This document shows positions 7,990 through 16,070 of a stretch of DNA of 18,718 bases, piece after piece (position 1 is the first letter of the stretch; each line of letters opens with the position of its first letter). This DNA is from Cytophagales bacterium (GTDB lineage: Bacteria; Bacteroidota; Bacteroidia; Cytophagales; Cyclobacteriaceae): positions 1 through 18,718 of the forward strand of contig DNTA01000098.1 in NCBI GenBank assembly GCA_003500135.1. Direction: 5' to 3'. The notes under the pieces were generated by a model. The model was not told the DNA's origin. It searched no databases and saw only the letters and a program-made list of their open reading frames with translations. Position numbers and translations under genes: made by a program.

Positions 7990-8898
7990 ATGAAAACCGT
8001 TATTCCTCCATTTTTAAAAGAAGGCGATACGATTGCCATTGTAGCCCCGGCCAAGTTTGTCGATGAGCAAAGCGTGCGGAATGCCATAAAAAAAGTAGAG
8101 GTATTATGGAAAGTGAATGTAGTCACCGGTGCATACACATTTGACAAATATTACCGGTATTCTTCTTCTGATATCAATCGACTGAACGATCTACAACACA
8201 TGATTGATGATGATCGTGTGAAAGCGATATGGATGGCAAGGGGCGGTTATGGTAGTAACCGCATAATGGATAAACTGGATTATAGGGGCCTTTTTGAACA
8301 CCCGAAATGGTTGGTTGGCTTTAGTGATATCACAGCTTTGATATGTGACATGGAAAACAGGGGTTTGGCTGCGATTCATGGCGCCATGCCTGCCTTTTTG
8401 GATAGGCAAAATGCAAATCAGTCGCTGGCCCACCTCAAAAGCCTTCTATTTGGACTACCGGAACCAATTGTGGCTTCTGCTAACCGCCTCAATCGTACAG
8501 GAGAGGTAATGACCAGCCTGACCGGTGGCAATTTAAGCATACTGTGCAGCATGCTGGGCACCGCTTCTTTTCCGGATGTTTCCGGTAAAATACTGGTACT
8601 TGAAGAAGTTGACGAATATTTATATCGCATAGACCGTATGATGGTCCAGCTCAAAAGGGCAGGGGTATTTAAAAAAATTGCAGGCGTCGTTATTGGTTAT
8701 ATTTCAGATATGAACGATAATGATGATCCCTTCGGAAAAACTGCCTACGAAATTATCAGTGAACACCTTGATGAAGTACAGGGCCCCATTGCTTTTGGTA
8801 TGCCGATCGGGCACTGTGAACCGAATTATTCTTATTGTACTTTAAAACCTTATATATTGTCTGTAGATATAAAAATTTCGAAATTAAAATTCTTATGA
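7990..8898 (+). CDS. LD-carboxypeptidase (peptidase S66 family)
   Basis: Cytoplasmic serine peptidase that removes the terminal D-Ala from murein tetrapeptides during peptidoglycan recycling. It is 302 residues with no signal peptide. The S66 signature is complete: MARGGYGSNRIM at 82-93, the nucleophile in VGFSDIT with Ser112, the Glu in LVLEEVDEYLYRIDRMM (Glu205 or 206), and His275 in MPIGHCEPN. The start at 7990 (MKTVIPPFLKEGDTIAIVAPA) matches the usual N-terminus PxxLxxGDxIxIVAPS. An ATG at 7963 would add nine residues but touches the U-tract of the preceding terminator. A promoter must lie within or across the terminator region, but I see no clear one. The YceI-family gene follows after 31 bases and may be co-transcribed. 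Confidence 0.92.
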   Translation: MKTVIPPFLKEGDTIAIVAPAKFVDEQSVRNAIKKVEVLWKVNVVTGAYTFDKYYRYSSSDINRLNDLQHMIDDDRVKAIWMARGGYGSNRIMDKLDYRGLFEHPKWLVGFSDITALICDMENRGLAAIHGAMPAFLDRQNANQSLAHLKSLLFGLPEPIVASANRLNRTGEVMTSLTGGNLSILCSMLGTASFPDVSGKILVLEEVDEYLYRIDRMMVQLKRAGVFKKIAGVVIGYISDMNDNDDPFGKTAYEIISEHLDEVQGPIAFGMPIGHCEPNYSYCTLKPYILSVDIKISKLKFL

Positions 8899-8929
8899 AA
8901 ATTCACTACTTACCAAATCTTAATTCGGC

Positions 8930-9490
8930 ATGAAATACAAATTTATAGTAATAGTTTTTCTTTTTGTAAGCCATGTTTATGCCCAGGAACACTTTGTTGT
9001 TGATAATAATGAAAGCAATACTACAATTATTGGCACATCTGATTTACATGATTGGGAAACGGACGTTGAAAAGATATCTGGTAAAGCCACTTTAAAGCCA
9101 GGTAAAGGAGACGTACTGAATATCGAGGCGATGGAAATCATTTATTGGGTCAAGTCATTCAAAAGTGGAAAAAAAACGATGGATGAACTCACCTATGAGG
9201 CGCTCCGCGAGGAAAAGTACCCGAAAATTATATATTCGATCAATCCGGTGGAGATAAAAGGTAATATAAATGTAGCTGTATTGGGTAATCTGACCATTGC
9301 CGGCGTAACCAGGGAGATTACAGTTAATGGAAGTGTTACCAACACCGGTAGCGAATTAAATATCACAGGTGAACATACCTTTAATATGACGGATTTTAAT
9401 ATTGACCCCCCAACAGCCATGTTTGGGACGATTAGTACTGACGATCAAATAACTATTGCATTTGATTTAAGAATGGTGCCTGAAGAATAA
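8930..9490 (+). CDS. YceI family periplasmic protein
   Basis: A 186-residue secreted protein with signal peptide MKYKFIVIVFLFVSHVYA|Q. YceI proteins are lipocalin-like barrels that bind isoprenoid or other amphiphilic molecules. Family marks: GTSDLHDWETDVEKISGKA (about 36-54), an MDELTYEALREEKYPKIIYSI segment (about 84-104), the GNLTIAGVTREITVNG motif (about 119-134), and the closing DPPTAMFGTISTDDQITIAFDLRM. Length is normal. The ligand is unknown. It follows the LD-carboxypeptidase gene by 31 bases, with no clear promoter between them, and faces the convergent chrA gene. Confidence 0.9.
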   Translation: MKYKFIVIVFLFVSHVYAQEHFVVDNNESNTTIIGTSDLHDWETDVEKISGKATLKPGKGDVLNIEAMEIIYWVKSFKSGKKTMDELTYEALREEKYPKIIYSINPVEIKGNINVAVLGNLTIAGVTREITVNGSVTNTGSELNITGEHTFNMTDFNIDPPTAMFGTISTDDQITIAFDLRMVPEE

Positions 9491-9550
9491 GCGCTAATTA
9501 CTTTTTCTGCAATGCTCAATTTAGTTCCACCATTGATAAAAATGATCTTT

Positions 9551-9566
9551 TAATCTTTTAAGATTA
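9551..9566. terminator. Weak AT-rich hairpin between convergent yceI-like and chrA genes
   Basis: TAATCT at 9551-9556 pairs with AGATTA at 9561-9566 around the loop TTTA, with T/A-rich flanks on both sides. It lies in the 100-base gap between two converging genes, where a two-way terminator would be expected. The stem is short and has only one G-C pair per strand half, so this is tentative. Confidence 0.25.
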
Positions 9567-9590
9567 GTTAAACGTCCTATGAATGCCGGG

Positions 9591-10766
9591 TTATATGACC
9601 AACCCAAGCAAAAGCCCGGTTAAAATAATTAGTGGCGCGGGTATTTTGGTGAACATCAGCAGGCAGAAGGTGCCAATCAAAAAAAACAAATTGATAAATG
9701 CCGGTTCAATCGGCTCGAAAAGTAAGAAGGTAGCCGAAGCGACCATTCCCGAACTAGCCGCATTAATCCCCTCTAAAGAGGCTTTTACAATTCTGTATTT
9801 TTTTAGCTGCTCCCAAAACCCATAAACGAAAAATATAAAAAATGTTCCCGGTAAAAATATTCCGACGGTAGCCAGGAACCCGCCCAATATCTCACCACCA
9901 ATGCCATATTCACGCATAGAAAGGGCGCCAATATAAGACGTAAAAGAAAATACGGGGCCAGGAACAGACTGAACCGCCGCATAACCGGTCAAGAACTCTT
10001 CTGAGCTCAGGTACTCTTTAAATTCTACAAACTCAGTATATAACAACGGGATCAATACCTGCCCGCCACCGAAAATAAGGCTCCCGTTCCTGTAAAAATT
10101 TTCAAATAGCTTGATAGCCTTGAATTGTGTGACATGACCTAATAGTGCCAGGCTTAACAATACACCCAGCCACAATAAAAAATTGGACCAGTTGATCTTC
10201 AACTTTTTCTTTTCTTCCCTTGGGTGTGCTTTGTACTTTATAGCCGTTATCGCGCCGCCGGCCAAAAGCAAGAAAGGTAAAAGATAGGGCGATTTTACCA
10301 TATAAGATAATATCGCTGAAATGATCATTATGGCGCTAGCCTCGTAAGTTTTGATCACCTTAAAGCTGATAATAAAGGCAGCATAGGCCACAAAGCCCAC
10401 CGCCATAGGTTGTATAAACTTGGTAAAGTCTGTGGAAATTCCGGTTTCGGAAAAGAACGATATCATCAAACCGAAGGTGGTCATTAAAATAAATGCAGGT
10501 AATACCCACATCAAAAGGGTAAGATAAGCCAGATTTGGTCCGCCGATCTTGTAACCGACGGCTGTCAGTGTTTGTGTGGAAGTCGGTCCGGGAAGCGCCT
10601 GGCATAGGGCATTTAACTCGATTAGTTCCTCTTCTGTAAGATAGCCACGCTTCCGGACCAACCGGTCAAGGTATAAAGCAAGATGCGCCTGAGGACCGCC
10701 AAAAGCGCCTACAGATAGAAACAGTACATCTTTGAGAAATATAATATAACGGATTTTCCGGACCAA
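9591..10766 (-). CDS. chrA: Chromate transporter family protein, two CHR domains
   Basis: Inner-membrane protein of the CHR superfamily (long-chain ChrA, 391 residues, about 10-12 membrane segments), a proposed proton-linked chromate exporter. The N-terminal domain carries GAFGGPQAHLA at residues 20-30 and LCQALPGPTSTQ at 54-65. The C-terminal domain repeats the pattern with LIFGGGQVLIPLLYTEF (about 229-245), a GYAAVQSVPGPVFSF stretch, and a second PGP. No ATG fits: the frame opens after a TAA at 10781-10779, and the only usual start is TTG at 10766. It stands alone on the minus strand with 158 bases to the divergent lipoprotein gene. Whether it truly moves chromate, or another oxyanion, is not shown by the sequence; no ChrB-like regulator is nearby. 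Confidence 0.9.
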   Translation of the reverse strand: MVRKIRYIIFLKDVLFLSVGAFGGPQAHLALYLDRLVRKRGYLTEEELIELNALCQALPGPTSTQTLTAVGYKIGGPNLAYLTLLMWVLPAFILMTTFGLMISFFSETGISTDFTKFIQPMAVGFVAYAAFIISFKVIKTYEASAIMIISAILSYMVKSPYLLPFLLLAGGAITAIKYKAHPREEKKKLKINWSNFLLWLGVLLSLALLGHVTQFKAIKLFENFYRNGSLIFGGGQVLIPLLYTEFVEFKEYLSSEEFLTGYAAVQSVPGPVFSFTSYIGALSMREYGIGGEILGGFLATVGIFLPGTFFIFFVYGFWEQLKKYRIVKASLEGINAASSGMVASATFLLFEPIEPAFINLFFLIGTFCLLMFTKIPAPLIILTGLLLGLVI

Positions 10767-10924
10767 AATGTGAAAACTTTATCCCAGTGGTAATCGAAAG
10801 AATGAAAAATAATAAAAACTTACCCGTATTCTATATGTTTTACATTAAAAAGAGAATAATTTAGATATAAACTGACTTTATTTTACATTTATAATTGATC
10901 CAACCCAAAAACGACAAAACTGAT

Positions 10925-11749
10925 ATGACGAACAAATCAATTTTATTATCTCTTCCATTATTATGGTTATTTTTTGCTTGTGACCCAGGCAAAAAACAAT
11001 CTGAAACAGCAAATACCTCAGAGCAGGTAGAAGAAGAAATGGCACAGGCAACGGAAATTACCATTTCACCTGTGAATGACAGTCCTGAATTTCCCGATGC
11101 CATATTGGATATGAATACTCCGGAAGATATGTCGACCATTGAGCCGGGACCTGTCGCTTTCGACTTTGAGGTTACCAATTATCAGCTCACTGCAAAAACT
11201 GCTGATGCTGATATGAAAATGTGCGCAAACTCTGCAAAAGGGCAGCACATTCACTTAATACTCAACAATGCACCTTACACGGCCCATTATGAAGCATCTT
11301 TTGAAAAAGAAATGGAGCCCGGTCATTATGTTGCCCTGGCTTTCCTTTCGAGGTCCTATCACGAAAGTTTAAAGGATCCTGAAGCTTATGTGATCCGGCA
11401 GTTTACAGTTGGTGACGTAGAGGCAGAACCTGCCGACCTGACCACTCCCCACATGTTTTACAGCAGGCCGAAGGGCACCTACACTGGAGAGGATACCAGG
11501 AAAATTTTATTGGACTTTTTCTTACTCAACACCGACCTTTCACCCGATGGAAATAAAGTGCGTGCTACAATAAACGGCCAGGAATTTATGATTGATAAAT
11601 GGCAACCTTATTTTGTAGAAGGTTTACCAATGGGGCAAAACACTTTTAAACTGGAACTTTTAGATGCTGAAGGCAATCTGGTAGAAAGTCCTTTCAATCC
11701 TGTTGAAAGAACGGTCACCTTGCAGGCAAGTGACACACAGGCCATGTAA
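10925..11749 (+). CDS. Conserved lipoprotein of unknown function with GQHIHL motif
   Basis: A 274-residue predicted lipoprotein. The signal peptide MTNKSILLSLPLLWLFFA is followed by Cys19 (lipobox FFAC), then a low-complexity, Ser/Thr/Glu-rich linker to about residue 43. Residues about 74-165 contain FDFEVTNYQLTAKTADADMKMCANSAKGQHIHLILNNAPYTAHYE and YVALAFLSRSYHESLKDPEAY, with a His-x-His (108-110), Cys100 and further His residues that could bind metal. Residues 175-270 look like a second beta-sandwich domain (LLDFFLLNTDLSPDGNKVRATINGQEFMIDKWQPYFVEGLPMGQNTFKLELLD). I recognise this as a pattern seen in Bacteroidota lipoproteins but cannot assign a function. A TTG at 10895 would add ten residues; the ATG at 10925 puts the signal peptide at the very N-terminus. 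A strong hairpin terminator follows. Confidence 0.7.
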   Translation: MTNKSILLSLPLLWLFFACDPGKKQSETANTSEQVEEEMAQATEITISPVNDSPEFPDAILDMNTPEDMSTIEPGPVAFDFEVTNYQLTAKTADADMKMCANSAKGQHIHLILNNAPYTAHYEASFEKEMEPGHYVALAFLSRSYHESLKDPEAYVIRQFTVGDVEAEPADLTTPHMFYSRPKGTYTGEDTRKILLDFFLLNTDLSPDGNKVRATINGQEFMIDKWQPYFVEGLPMGQNTFKLELLDAEGNLVESPFNPVERTVTLQASDTQAM

Positions 11750-11763
11750 TCAGCTATTGTTTT

Positions 11764-11810
11764 AAACAGAAAAGCCACCGGAATCATTAAACCAGGTGGT
11801 TTTTCTGTTT
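11764..11810. terminator. Bidirectional terminator between lipoprotein gene and aspS
   Basis: AAACAGAAAAGCCACC at 11764-11779 pairs over 16 positions (one G-U) with GGTGGTTTTTCTGTTT at 11795-11810 around a 15-base loop. The outer half is A-rich on the left and T-rich on the right, so a U-rich tail is produced on either strand. It sits between two convergent genes, 14 bases after the lipoprotein stop and three bases beyond the aspS stop. Confidence 0.85.
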
Positions 11811-11813
11811 CAT

Positions 11814-13562
11814 TCAGCCTTTCAGGGCAAGGCCCAACTCATCGAGTTGACCTTTTGAAATGGCGCTTGGAGAATCGATCATAACATCTCGTCCGGAGTT
11901 GTTTTTTGGAAAGGCAATGTAATCACGGATACTTTCCGAACCGCCAAAAAGTGAGCACAACCGGTCAAATCCATAGGCAATACCGCCGTGTGGAGGAGCC
12001 CCATATTCAAATGCGTCCATCAAAAACCCAAACTGCTTGCGTGCCTCATCTTCGTTAAAGCCAAGCGCTTTGAACATTTTTTGCTGAATACCGCGATCAT
12101 GTATCCTGATCGATCCGCCACCTACTTCCACACCGTTGATCACCATGTCATAGGCATTGGCCTTTACTTTACCAGGCTCACTATCGAGCAATGCGAGTTG
12201 TTCAGGTGAAGCGGAGGTAAATGGATGGTGCATTGCGTGGTAGCGCTGTGATTCCTCATCCCACTCCAGCAATGGAAAATCCAATATCCATAGCGCTTTA
12301 TAAGCTTTTTTGTCGCGAAGCCCCAGGTCAGTACCCAATTTAAGTCTAAGTTCATTGAGCGCATTTCGGGTATGGTTTTTTTCACCGGAAAGCACGAGCA
12401 TCAGGTCTCCGGGTTTGGCTTCCATTTTATCGGCCCAGGTTTTTAGGTCGTCCTGGCTGTAAAATTTATCAACGGAGGATTTTAAACTTCCATCGGCATT
12501 GTATTTGACATACACCAGGCCTTTGGCCCCTATTTGCGGTTTCTTTACAAACTCTGTCAAGGCATCTACTTGCTTTCTGGAATACTCTGCATATCCTTTG
12601 GCTACTATTCCCACCACTAGTTCTGCAGAATCGAATACATTAAAGCCTTTTCCCTGAGCCACATCGTTAAGCTCGGTAAAGCGCATTTCAAACCTTGTAT
12701 CGGGTTTATCGGAACCATAATATTTCATGGCATCTTCATAACTCATCCGGTCCACCGTTTCCAGTTCTATTCCTTTGACTGATTTGAATAAATGTCTGAT
12801 CAACCCTTCAAACATTTGTAGAATGTCTTCGCGCTCTACAAACGACATTTCGCAGTCTATTTGAGTAAATTCGGGTTGCCGGTCGGCACGAAGGTCTTCA
12901 TCACGAAAGCATTTTACAATTTGGAAGTACCGATCGAACCCCGACACCATCAACAGTTGTTTGAAAGTCTGTGGAGATTGAGGCAATGCATAGAACTCTC
13001 CTTTGTTCATACGTGAAGGCACCACAAAATCCCTGGCCCCCTCCGGTGTGGATTTGATCAACACGGGCGTTTCAACTTCAATAAATTGCTGGCCGTCCAG
13101 GTACCGGCGTGTCTCCTGCATCATTTTATGACGCAGCTCCAGGTTTTTACGAACGATTGATCTTCGTAAATCGAGGTAGCGGTATTTCATTCGCAAGTCA
13201 TCTCCCCCATCTGTTTCATCTTCAATAATGAAGGGGGGCACCTTACTTGAGTTCAACGCCTCAATTTGCGATACTTCAATTTCAATGTCACCTGTGGGGA
13301 TTTTATCATTTTTCGAAAACCGTTCGATTACTTTTCCACTCGATTTGATAACAAACTCGCGGCCCATTTTTCTAATTTTTTCCAGGATTTCCGGGCTGGT
13401 TCCCTGCTCATTGAATATCAGTTGCGTTACACCGTATCGGTCGCGCAGGTCGATCCAGATCATGCCGCCTTTATCACGAATGCGTTGTACCCAACCACAA
13501 AGCGTTACCTCTTTGTTTACATCGGCTATTCTAAGTTCGCCACAAGTATGAGTTCGTAACAT
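11814..13562 (-). CDS. aspS: Aspartyl-tRNA synthetase, bacterial type
   Basis: Class IIb synthetase that charges tRNA-Asp, 582 residues, the full bacterial length. The N-terminal OB-fold anticodon-binding domain opens with [32 protein letters not shown]. Class II motif 2 is [18 protein letters not shown], and motif 3 is GIAYGFDRL near the C-terminus. The bacterial insertion (GAD-like) domain lies at about residues 290-420. Residue 31 is Lys, at the position where E. coli has Leu30 and non-discriminating enzymes often have His, so tRNA-Asn discrimination cannot be read off. The start ATG at 13562 is preceded by a good promoter on the minus strand. It converges on the lipoprotein gene and shares the terminator hairpin. 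Confidence 0.98.
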   Translation of the reverse strand: MLRTHTCGELRIADVNKEVTLCGWVQRIRDKGGMIWIDLRDRYGVTQLIFNEQGTSPEILEKIRKMGREFVIKSSGKVIERFSKNDKIPTGDIEIEVSQIEALNSSKVPPFIIEDETDGGDDLRMKYRYLDLRRSIVRKNLELRHKMMQETRRYLDGQQFIEVETPVLIKSTPEGARDFVVPSRMNKGEFYALPQSPQTFKQLLMVSGFDRYFQIVKCFRDEDLRADRQPEFTQIDCEMSFVEREDILQMFEGLIRHLFKSVKGIELETVDRMSYEDAMKYYGSDKPDTRFEMRFTELNDVAQGKGFNVFDSAELVVGIVAKGYAEYSRKQVDALTEFVKKPQIGAKGLVYVKYNADGSLKSSVDKFYSQDDLKTWADKMEAKPGDLMLVLSGEKNHTRNALNELRLKLGTDLGLRDKKAYKALWILDFPLLEWDEESQRYHAMHHPFTSASPEQLALLDSEPGKVKANAYDMVINGVEVGGGSIRIHDRGIQQKMFKALGFNEDEARKQFGFLMDAFEYGAPPHGGIAYGFDRLCSLFGGSESIRDYIAFPKNNSGRDVMIDSPSAISKGQLDELGLALKG

Positions 13563-13587
13563 TTTATCCTTATTTTTGCTTGGATCG

Positions 13588-13621
13588 CAAATGTAAAAAT
13601 TGTTCGATCAAAAACTTCAAA
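13588..13621 (-). promoter_or_regulatory. Bacteroidota-type promoter for aspS
   Basis: On the minus strand, TTTG (plus strand 13618-13621) is followed after 22 bases by TACATTTG (plus strand 13588-13595), an exact match to the TAnnTTTG -7 box. Predicted transcription would start near 13581, about 19 bases before the aspS ATG. The spacing is at the long end of what is usual. Assigned by eye. Confidence 0.5.
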
Positions 13622-13748
13622 TATTTTGACCTTATTGCCTTGTTTTTGGCAAAAAAGGAGAGAAAAATGGTTGAATGTGTGACAAATTGCGGCAAATTTC
13701 GTACTCAAGACCAGAAGCAATTTATTAGCTTTAACAAAATTTCAAGAT

Positions 13749-14720
13749 ATGCTCAGACGACCCAGAAGAAACAGAAAGTCCCAGGTAATACGGGATTTGG
13801 TTCAGGAAACACAGGTGGCTACCCACGACCTGGTGTTTCCGATGTTTTTGATCAATGGTATAAATAACCGGGAAGAAGTAGCTTCAATGCCTGGTATTTT
13901 CCGGCATACACCCGATATGTTGATCGATGAAATAGGAGAATGTGTGGAATTGGGCATTAAAACTTTCGATTTGTTTCCTTCTTTTGATGATAAATACAAA
14001 GATAAATATGCCACCATCAGCTATGACGAAAGCAATTTCTATCTTAAAACTATAGCTGAAGTTAAAAGGCAATATCCTGAAGTTGTTGTAATGACCGACG
14101 TAGCCATGGACCCATACAGCAGTGATGGTCACGATGGTATTGTAAAGAACGGGGAAATACTGAATGATGAAACTCTGGAAGTGCTGGGCAAAATGGCAGT
14201 AGCTCAGGCAAGAGCGGGGGCAGATATTATCGGGCCTTCCGACATGATGGATGGCAGGGTAGAATATTTACGCGATGCCCTTGATGACAACGGCTTTGAA
14301 AAAGTTTCAATCATGTCATACACCGCTAAGTATGCCAGCAGTTTTTACGGGCCTTTTCGCGATGCCCTGGATTCGGCCCCCAAAAGTGGCGATAAAAAGA
14401 CTTATCAGATGGATCCGGCCAATGCAAATGAAGCTTTAATTGAGGCCGAATTGGACGAGCTGGAAGGCGCTGATATGCTCATGGTCAAGCCCGCCATGGC
14501 CTATTTGGATGTGATTAAATTACTGGCTGAAAATACCCAATTGCCAATTGCTGCGTATAACGTGAGTGGCGAGTATGCCATGATCAAAGCAGCGGATCAG
14601 AAAGGGTGGCTTGACGGTCAACAATGTATGCTGGAGACGCTAACCGCTATCCGCCGGGCCGGGGCGAAGATCATTCTGACCTACTTTGCCAAAGAATTTG
14701 CACAATTGCAGAAAGGTTAA
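13749..14720 (+). CDS. hemB: Delta-aminolevulinic acid dehydratase (porphobilinogen synthase)
   Basis: Joins two 5-aminolevulinate molecules into porphobilinogen, the second common step of haem synthesis; cytoplasmic. It is 323 residues, normal length. The two active-site lysines are Lys194 (SYTAKYASSFYGPFRDA) and Schiff-base Lys247 (MLMVKPAMAYLD). The metal site reads DVAMDPYSSDGHDG at 117-130, so the three cysteines of zinc-dependent enzymes are replaced by Ala119/Asp121/Asp129-type residues. This points to the Mg2+/zinc-independent class found in many bacteria. The ATG at 13749 opens with the usual Arg-rich MLRRPRRNRKS. It is divergent from aspS across 186 bases, and the next gene starts three bases after its stop. 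Confidence 0.97.
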   Translation: MLRRPRRNRKSQVIRDLVQETQVATHDLVFPMFLINGINNREEVASMPGIFRHTPDMLIDEIGECVELGIKTFDLFPSFDDKYKDKYATISYDESNFYLKTIAEVKRQYPEVVVMTDVAMDPYSSDGHDGIVKNGEILNDETLEVLGKMAVAQARAGADIIGPSDMMDGRVEYLRDALDDNGFEKVSIMSYTAKYASSFYGPFRDALDSAPKSGDKKTYQMDPANANEALIEAELDELEGADMLMVKPAMAYLDVIKLLAENTQLPIAAYNVSGEYAMIKAADQKGWLDGQQCMLETLTAIRRAGAKIILTYFAKEFAQLQKG

Positions 14721-14723
14721 TTT

Positions 14724-15587
14724 ATGCGCGACAGCCCATTATTATTTCCAGTTCTAAAAATTGCTATCGGATTTTCAATGGCATGGGGCATACCATTTTT
14801 CGCGGGTGCACAGGAAGGCGGTCCCGGATCTTTGAAAAGAGATATTCCTGTTACGATAACGTTTGAAGAAGAAGTGGACGAATTGTCGGAGGAAGCCAAA
14901 GAGGCAAGGAAACGCAAGAAAAAGAAAAACGTATTTTTTGGCATAAAAACAAAAAAGGGCTTCACAAAATCGGGCTATGGCAATAAACAAACTATTGAGC
15001 TATTCCACTTTCTTAAAGAACCGGCTGAACCCGACCCGTATGTCCCTGATTTCTACTGGTACGATTTTCAGCGAAAGCAGGTAAGAAATTCCGGTAAGTT
15101 TGATCCAAAACGGGGAAAAGTGCTTCACGGCCCCTATAAAAGAATGATCGGAGACCAGGTAGTGGAGGAAGGCATTTACTACAAAGGCCTGAAACATGGC
15201 AGATGGGTTAAGTATGACCGCAACGATATTCTGATGGACAAGCGCAAATACTATAAAGGCTGGCCCAAAGAGTCTCTCGCCCGCTATTATGACGTTGACC
15301 GGACCAAACTCAAAGAGCTCACTCCTATTCAATATGGTGAGGAGACCGGCACTTATTTTTATTTTCATGAGAATGGCGCCATCGCGGTGCGAGGTGAACT
15401 GGAAAACGGGGAAAAGGTAGGCCGGTGGACCGAATACTATCCCTTCCCGGGCCTGCGCCGCAAAAAGAAAGAAATACAGTACGCCAACGACCCTTATGAT
15501 GATGCTTTTACCCCATTTATTAGCCGGGAGTGGAACAAGCGGGGTCAGTTGGTGTATGAAAGGGAATTGAAGCTACCTAACCAGTAA
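14724..15587 (+). CDS. Secreted protein with MORN/YwqK-like repeats
   Basis: A 287-residue protein with a signal peptide (residues 1-29, site AGA|Q). After it come an acidic stretch and a very basic patch (EARKRKKKK, 60-68). The core has repeats of the form HGPYKRMIGDQVVEEGIYYKGLKHGRWVKYD (about 133-163) and TGTYFYFHENGAIAVRGELENGEKVGRWTEYYP (about 212-244). These resemble MORN repeats and the YwqK/toxin-antitoxin-like repeat family, and probably form beta-hairpins. Exact function is unknown; such proteins are common and duplicated in Bacteroidota. The start is only three bases after the hemB stop, so it is likely co-transcribed with hemB, though I know of no link to haem synthesis. Confidence 0.75.
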   Translation: MRDSPLLFPVLKIAIGFSMAWGIPFFAGAQEGGPGSLKRDIPVTITFEEEVDELSEEAKEARKRKKKKNVFFGIKTKKGFTKSGYGNKQTIELFHFLKEPAEPDPYVPDFYWYDFQRKQVRNSGKFDPKRGKVLHGPYKRMIGDQVVEEGIYYKGLKHGRWVKYDRNDILMDKRKYYKGWPKESLARYYDVDRTKLKELTPIQYGEETGTYFYFHENGAIAVRGELENGEKVGRWTEYYPFPGLRRKKKEIQYANDPYDDAFTPFISREWNKRGQLVYERELKLPNQ

Positions 15588-15669
15588 TATTTTTCCTCTT
15601 TGATAAATCAATATCGTTGATGCTTTGGACGGGAGAAATGAGCGTTTTATGTAATATTTCAATCCTATG

Positions 15670-16070
15670 CTAGAAATAGGCTTTCCGAAAAAGGGCTGTA
15701 CCTTCTATTTGATTAAGCTGGTCAGGTTTAATGTCACCGGCAGGAATAACAAATTTCTTATCATAAAGCTCGTTATTCAGGTAGTAACTCACCCAAAATT
15801 CGTTATCGAGGAAAAAAAGGTCGGGTTGAATAGGCGCTATCAACGCCTCTGATTTGGCAGGTACATGTTCAATCATATGCCTTAGAATGCTGGTTTTCTT
15901 TTCTTCCCCACCCATTTCACCATATCCTTTTGAGGTGATCATGGCATTTTCAAGCTCAGAATCGTTGCGATTGATCAAATAGACGAACCATTCATCTTCC
16001 CCGCGATCTGTTTTTTTGTTATGGCAATTCCAACGCCTTTAACTTCAGGCAATTGAATGTCTTTTTTCAT
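15670..16070 (-). CDS. Conserved hypothetical protein after lipB, frame broken at an A7 run
   Basis: The ATG (16070-16068) overlaps the lipB stop as ATGA, the usual sign of coupled translation. The frame reads MKKDIQLPEVKGVGIAITKK and then, in frame 0, hits a TGA at 15977-15975 after 31 codons. Slipping back one base at the seven A's (16017-16011) instead gives TDRGEDEWFVYLINRNDSEL and runs on in a clean frame to the TAG at 15670-15672. The combined 133-residue product has no signal peptide and continuous, protein-like sequence on both sides of the break (SKGYGEMGG, TSILRHMIE, FFLDNEFWVSYYLNNELYDKKFVIPAG). Function is unknown. The frame change could be an assembly error, a loss-of-function mutation or real recoding. 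Without it, only the part from the TTG at 15978 (102 residues) is open, with no good start. Confidence 0.65.
16011..16017 (-). other. A_AAA_AAA slippery heptamer at the frame break
   Basis: Seven consecutive A's on the minus strand, phased so the zero-frame codons are ACA AAA AAA CAG. This is the arrangement X_XXY_YYZ for -1 ribosomal slippage, and also a run on which RNA polymerase or sequencing chemistry may gain an A. A -1 shift here, or an eighth A, is exactly what joins the two open frames. I see no strong downstream stem-loop; a weak pairing with a bulge (ATCGCG with CGC-AA-CGAT) is possible. Confidence 0.5.

Noticed and set aside
10827..10858. Inverted repeat TATTCT/AGAATA, 20 bases apart, in the chrA-lipoprotein gap
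   Set aside because: Only six A/T-rich base pairs; expected by chance in this composition, and no regulator gene is adjacent.
11844..13474. Lys31 in AspRS as a sign of unusual tRNA specificity
   Set aside because: The RDKGG form seems ordinary for this phylum, and one residue does not settle tRNA-Asn discrimination.
13667..13867. Open frame of 66 codons with a good AGGAG site upstream of its ATG, just before hemB
   Set aside because: Its last 119 bases overlap the start of hemB out of frame, the protein is low-complexity and Lys/Gln-rich, and Shine-Dalgarno matches carry little weight in this phylum. Probably chance A/G richness.
15607..15621. Hairpin ATCAA-TATCG-TTGAT in the gap after the MORN-repeat gene
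   Set aside because: Five pairs with no following T-run; too weak to call a terminator for either converging gene.
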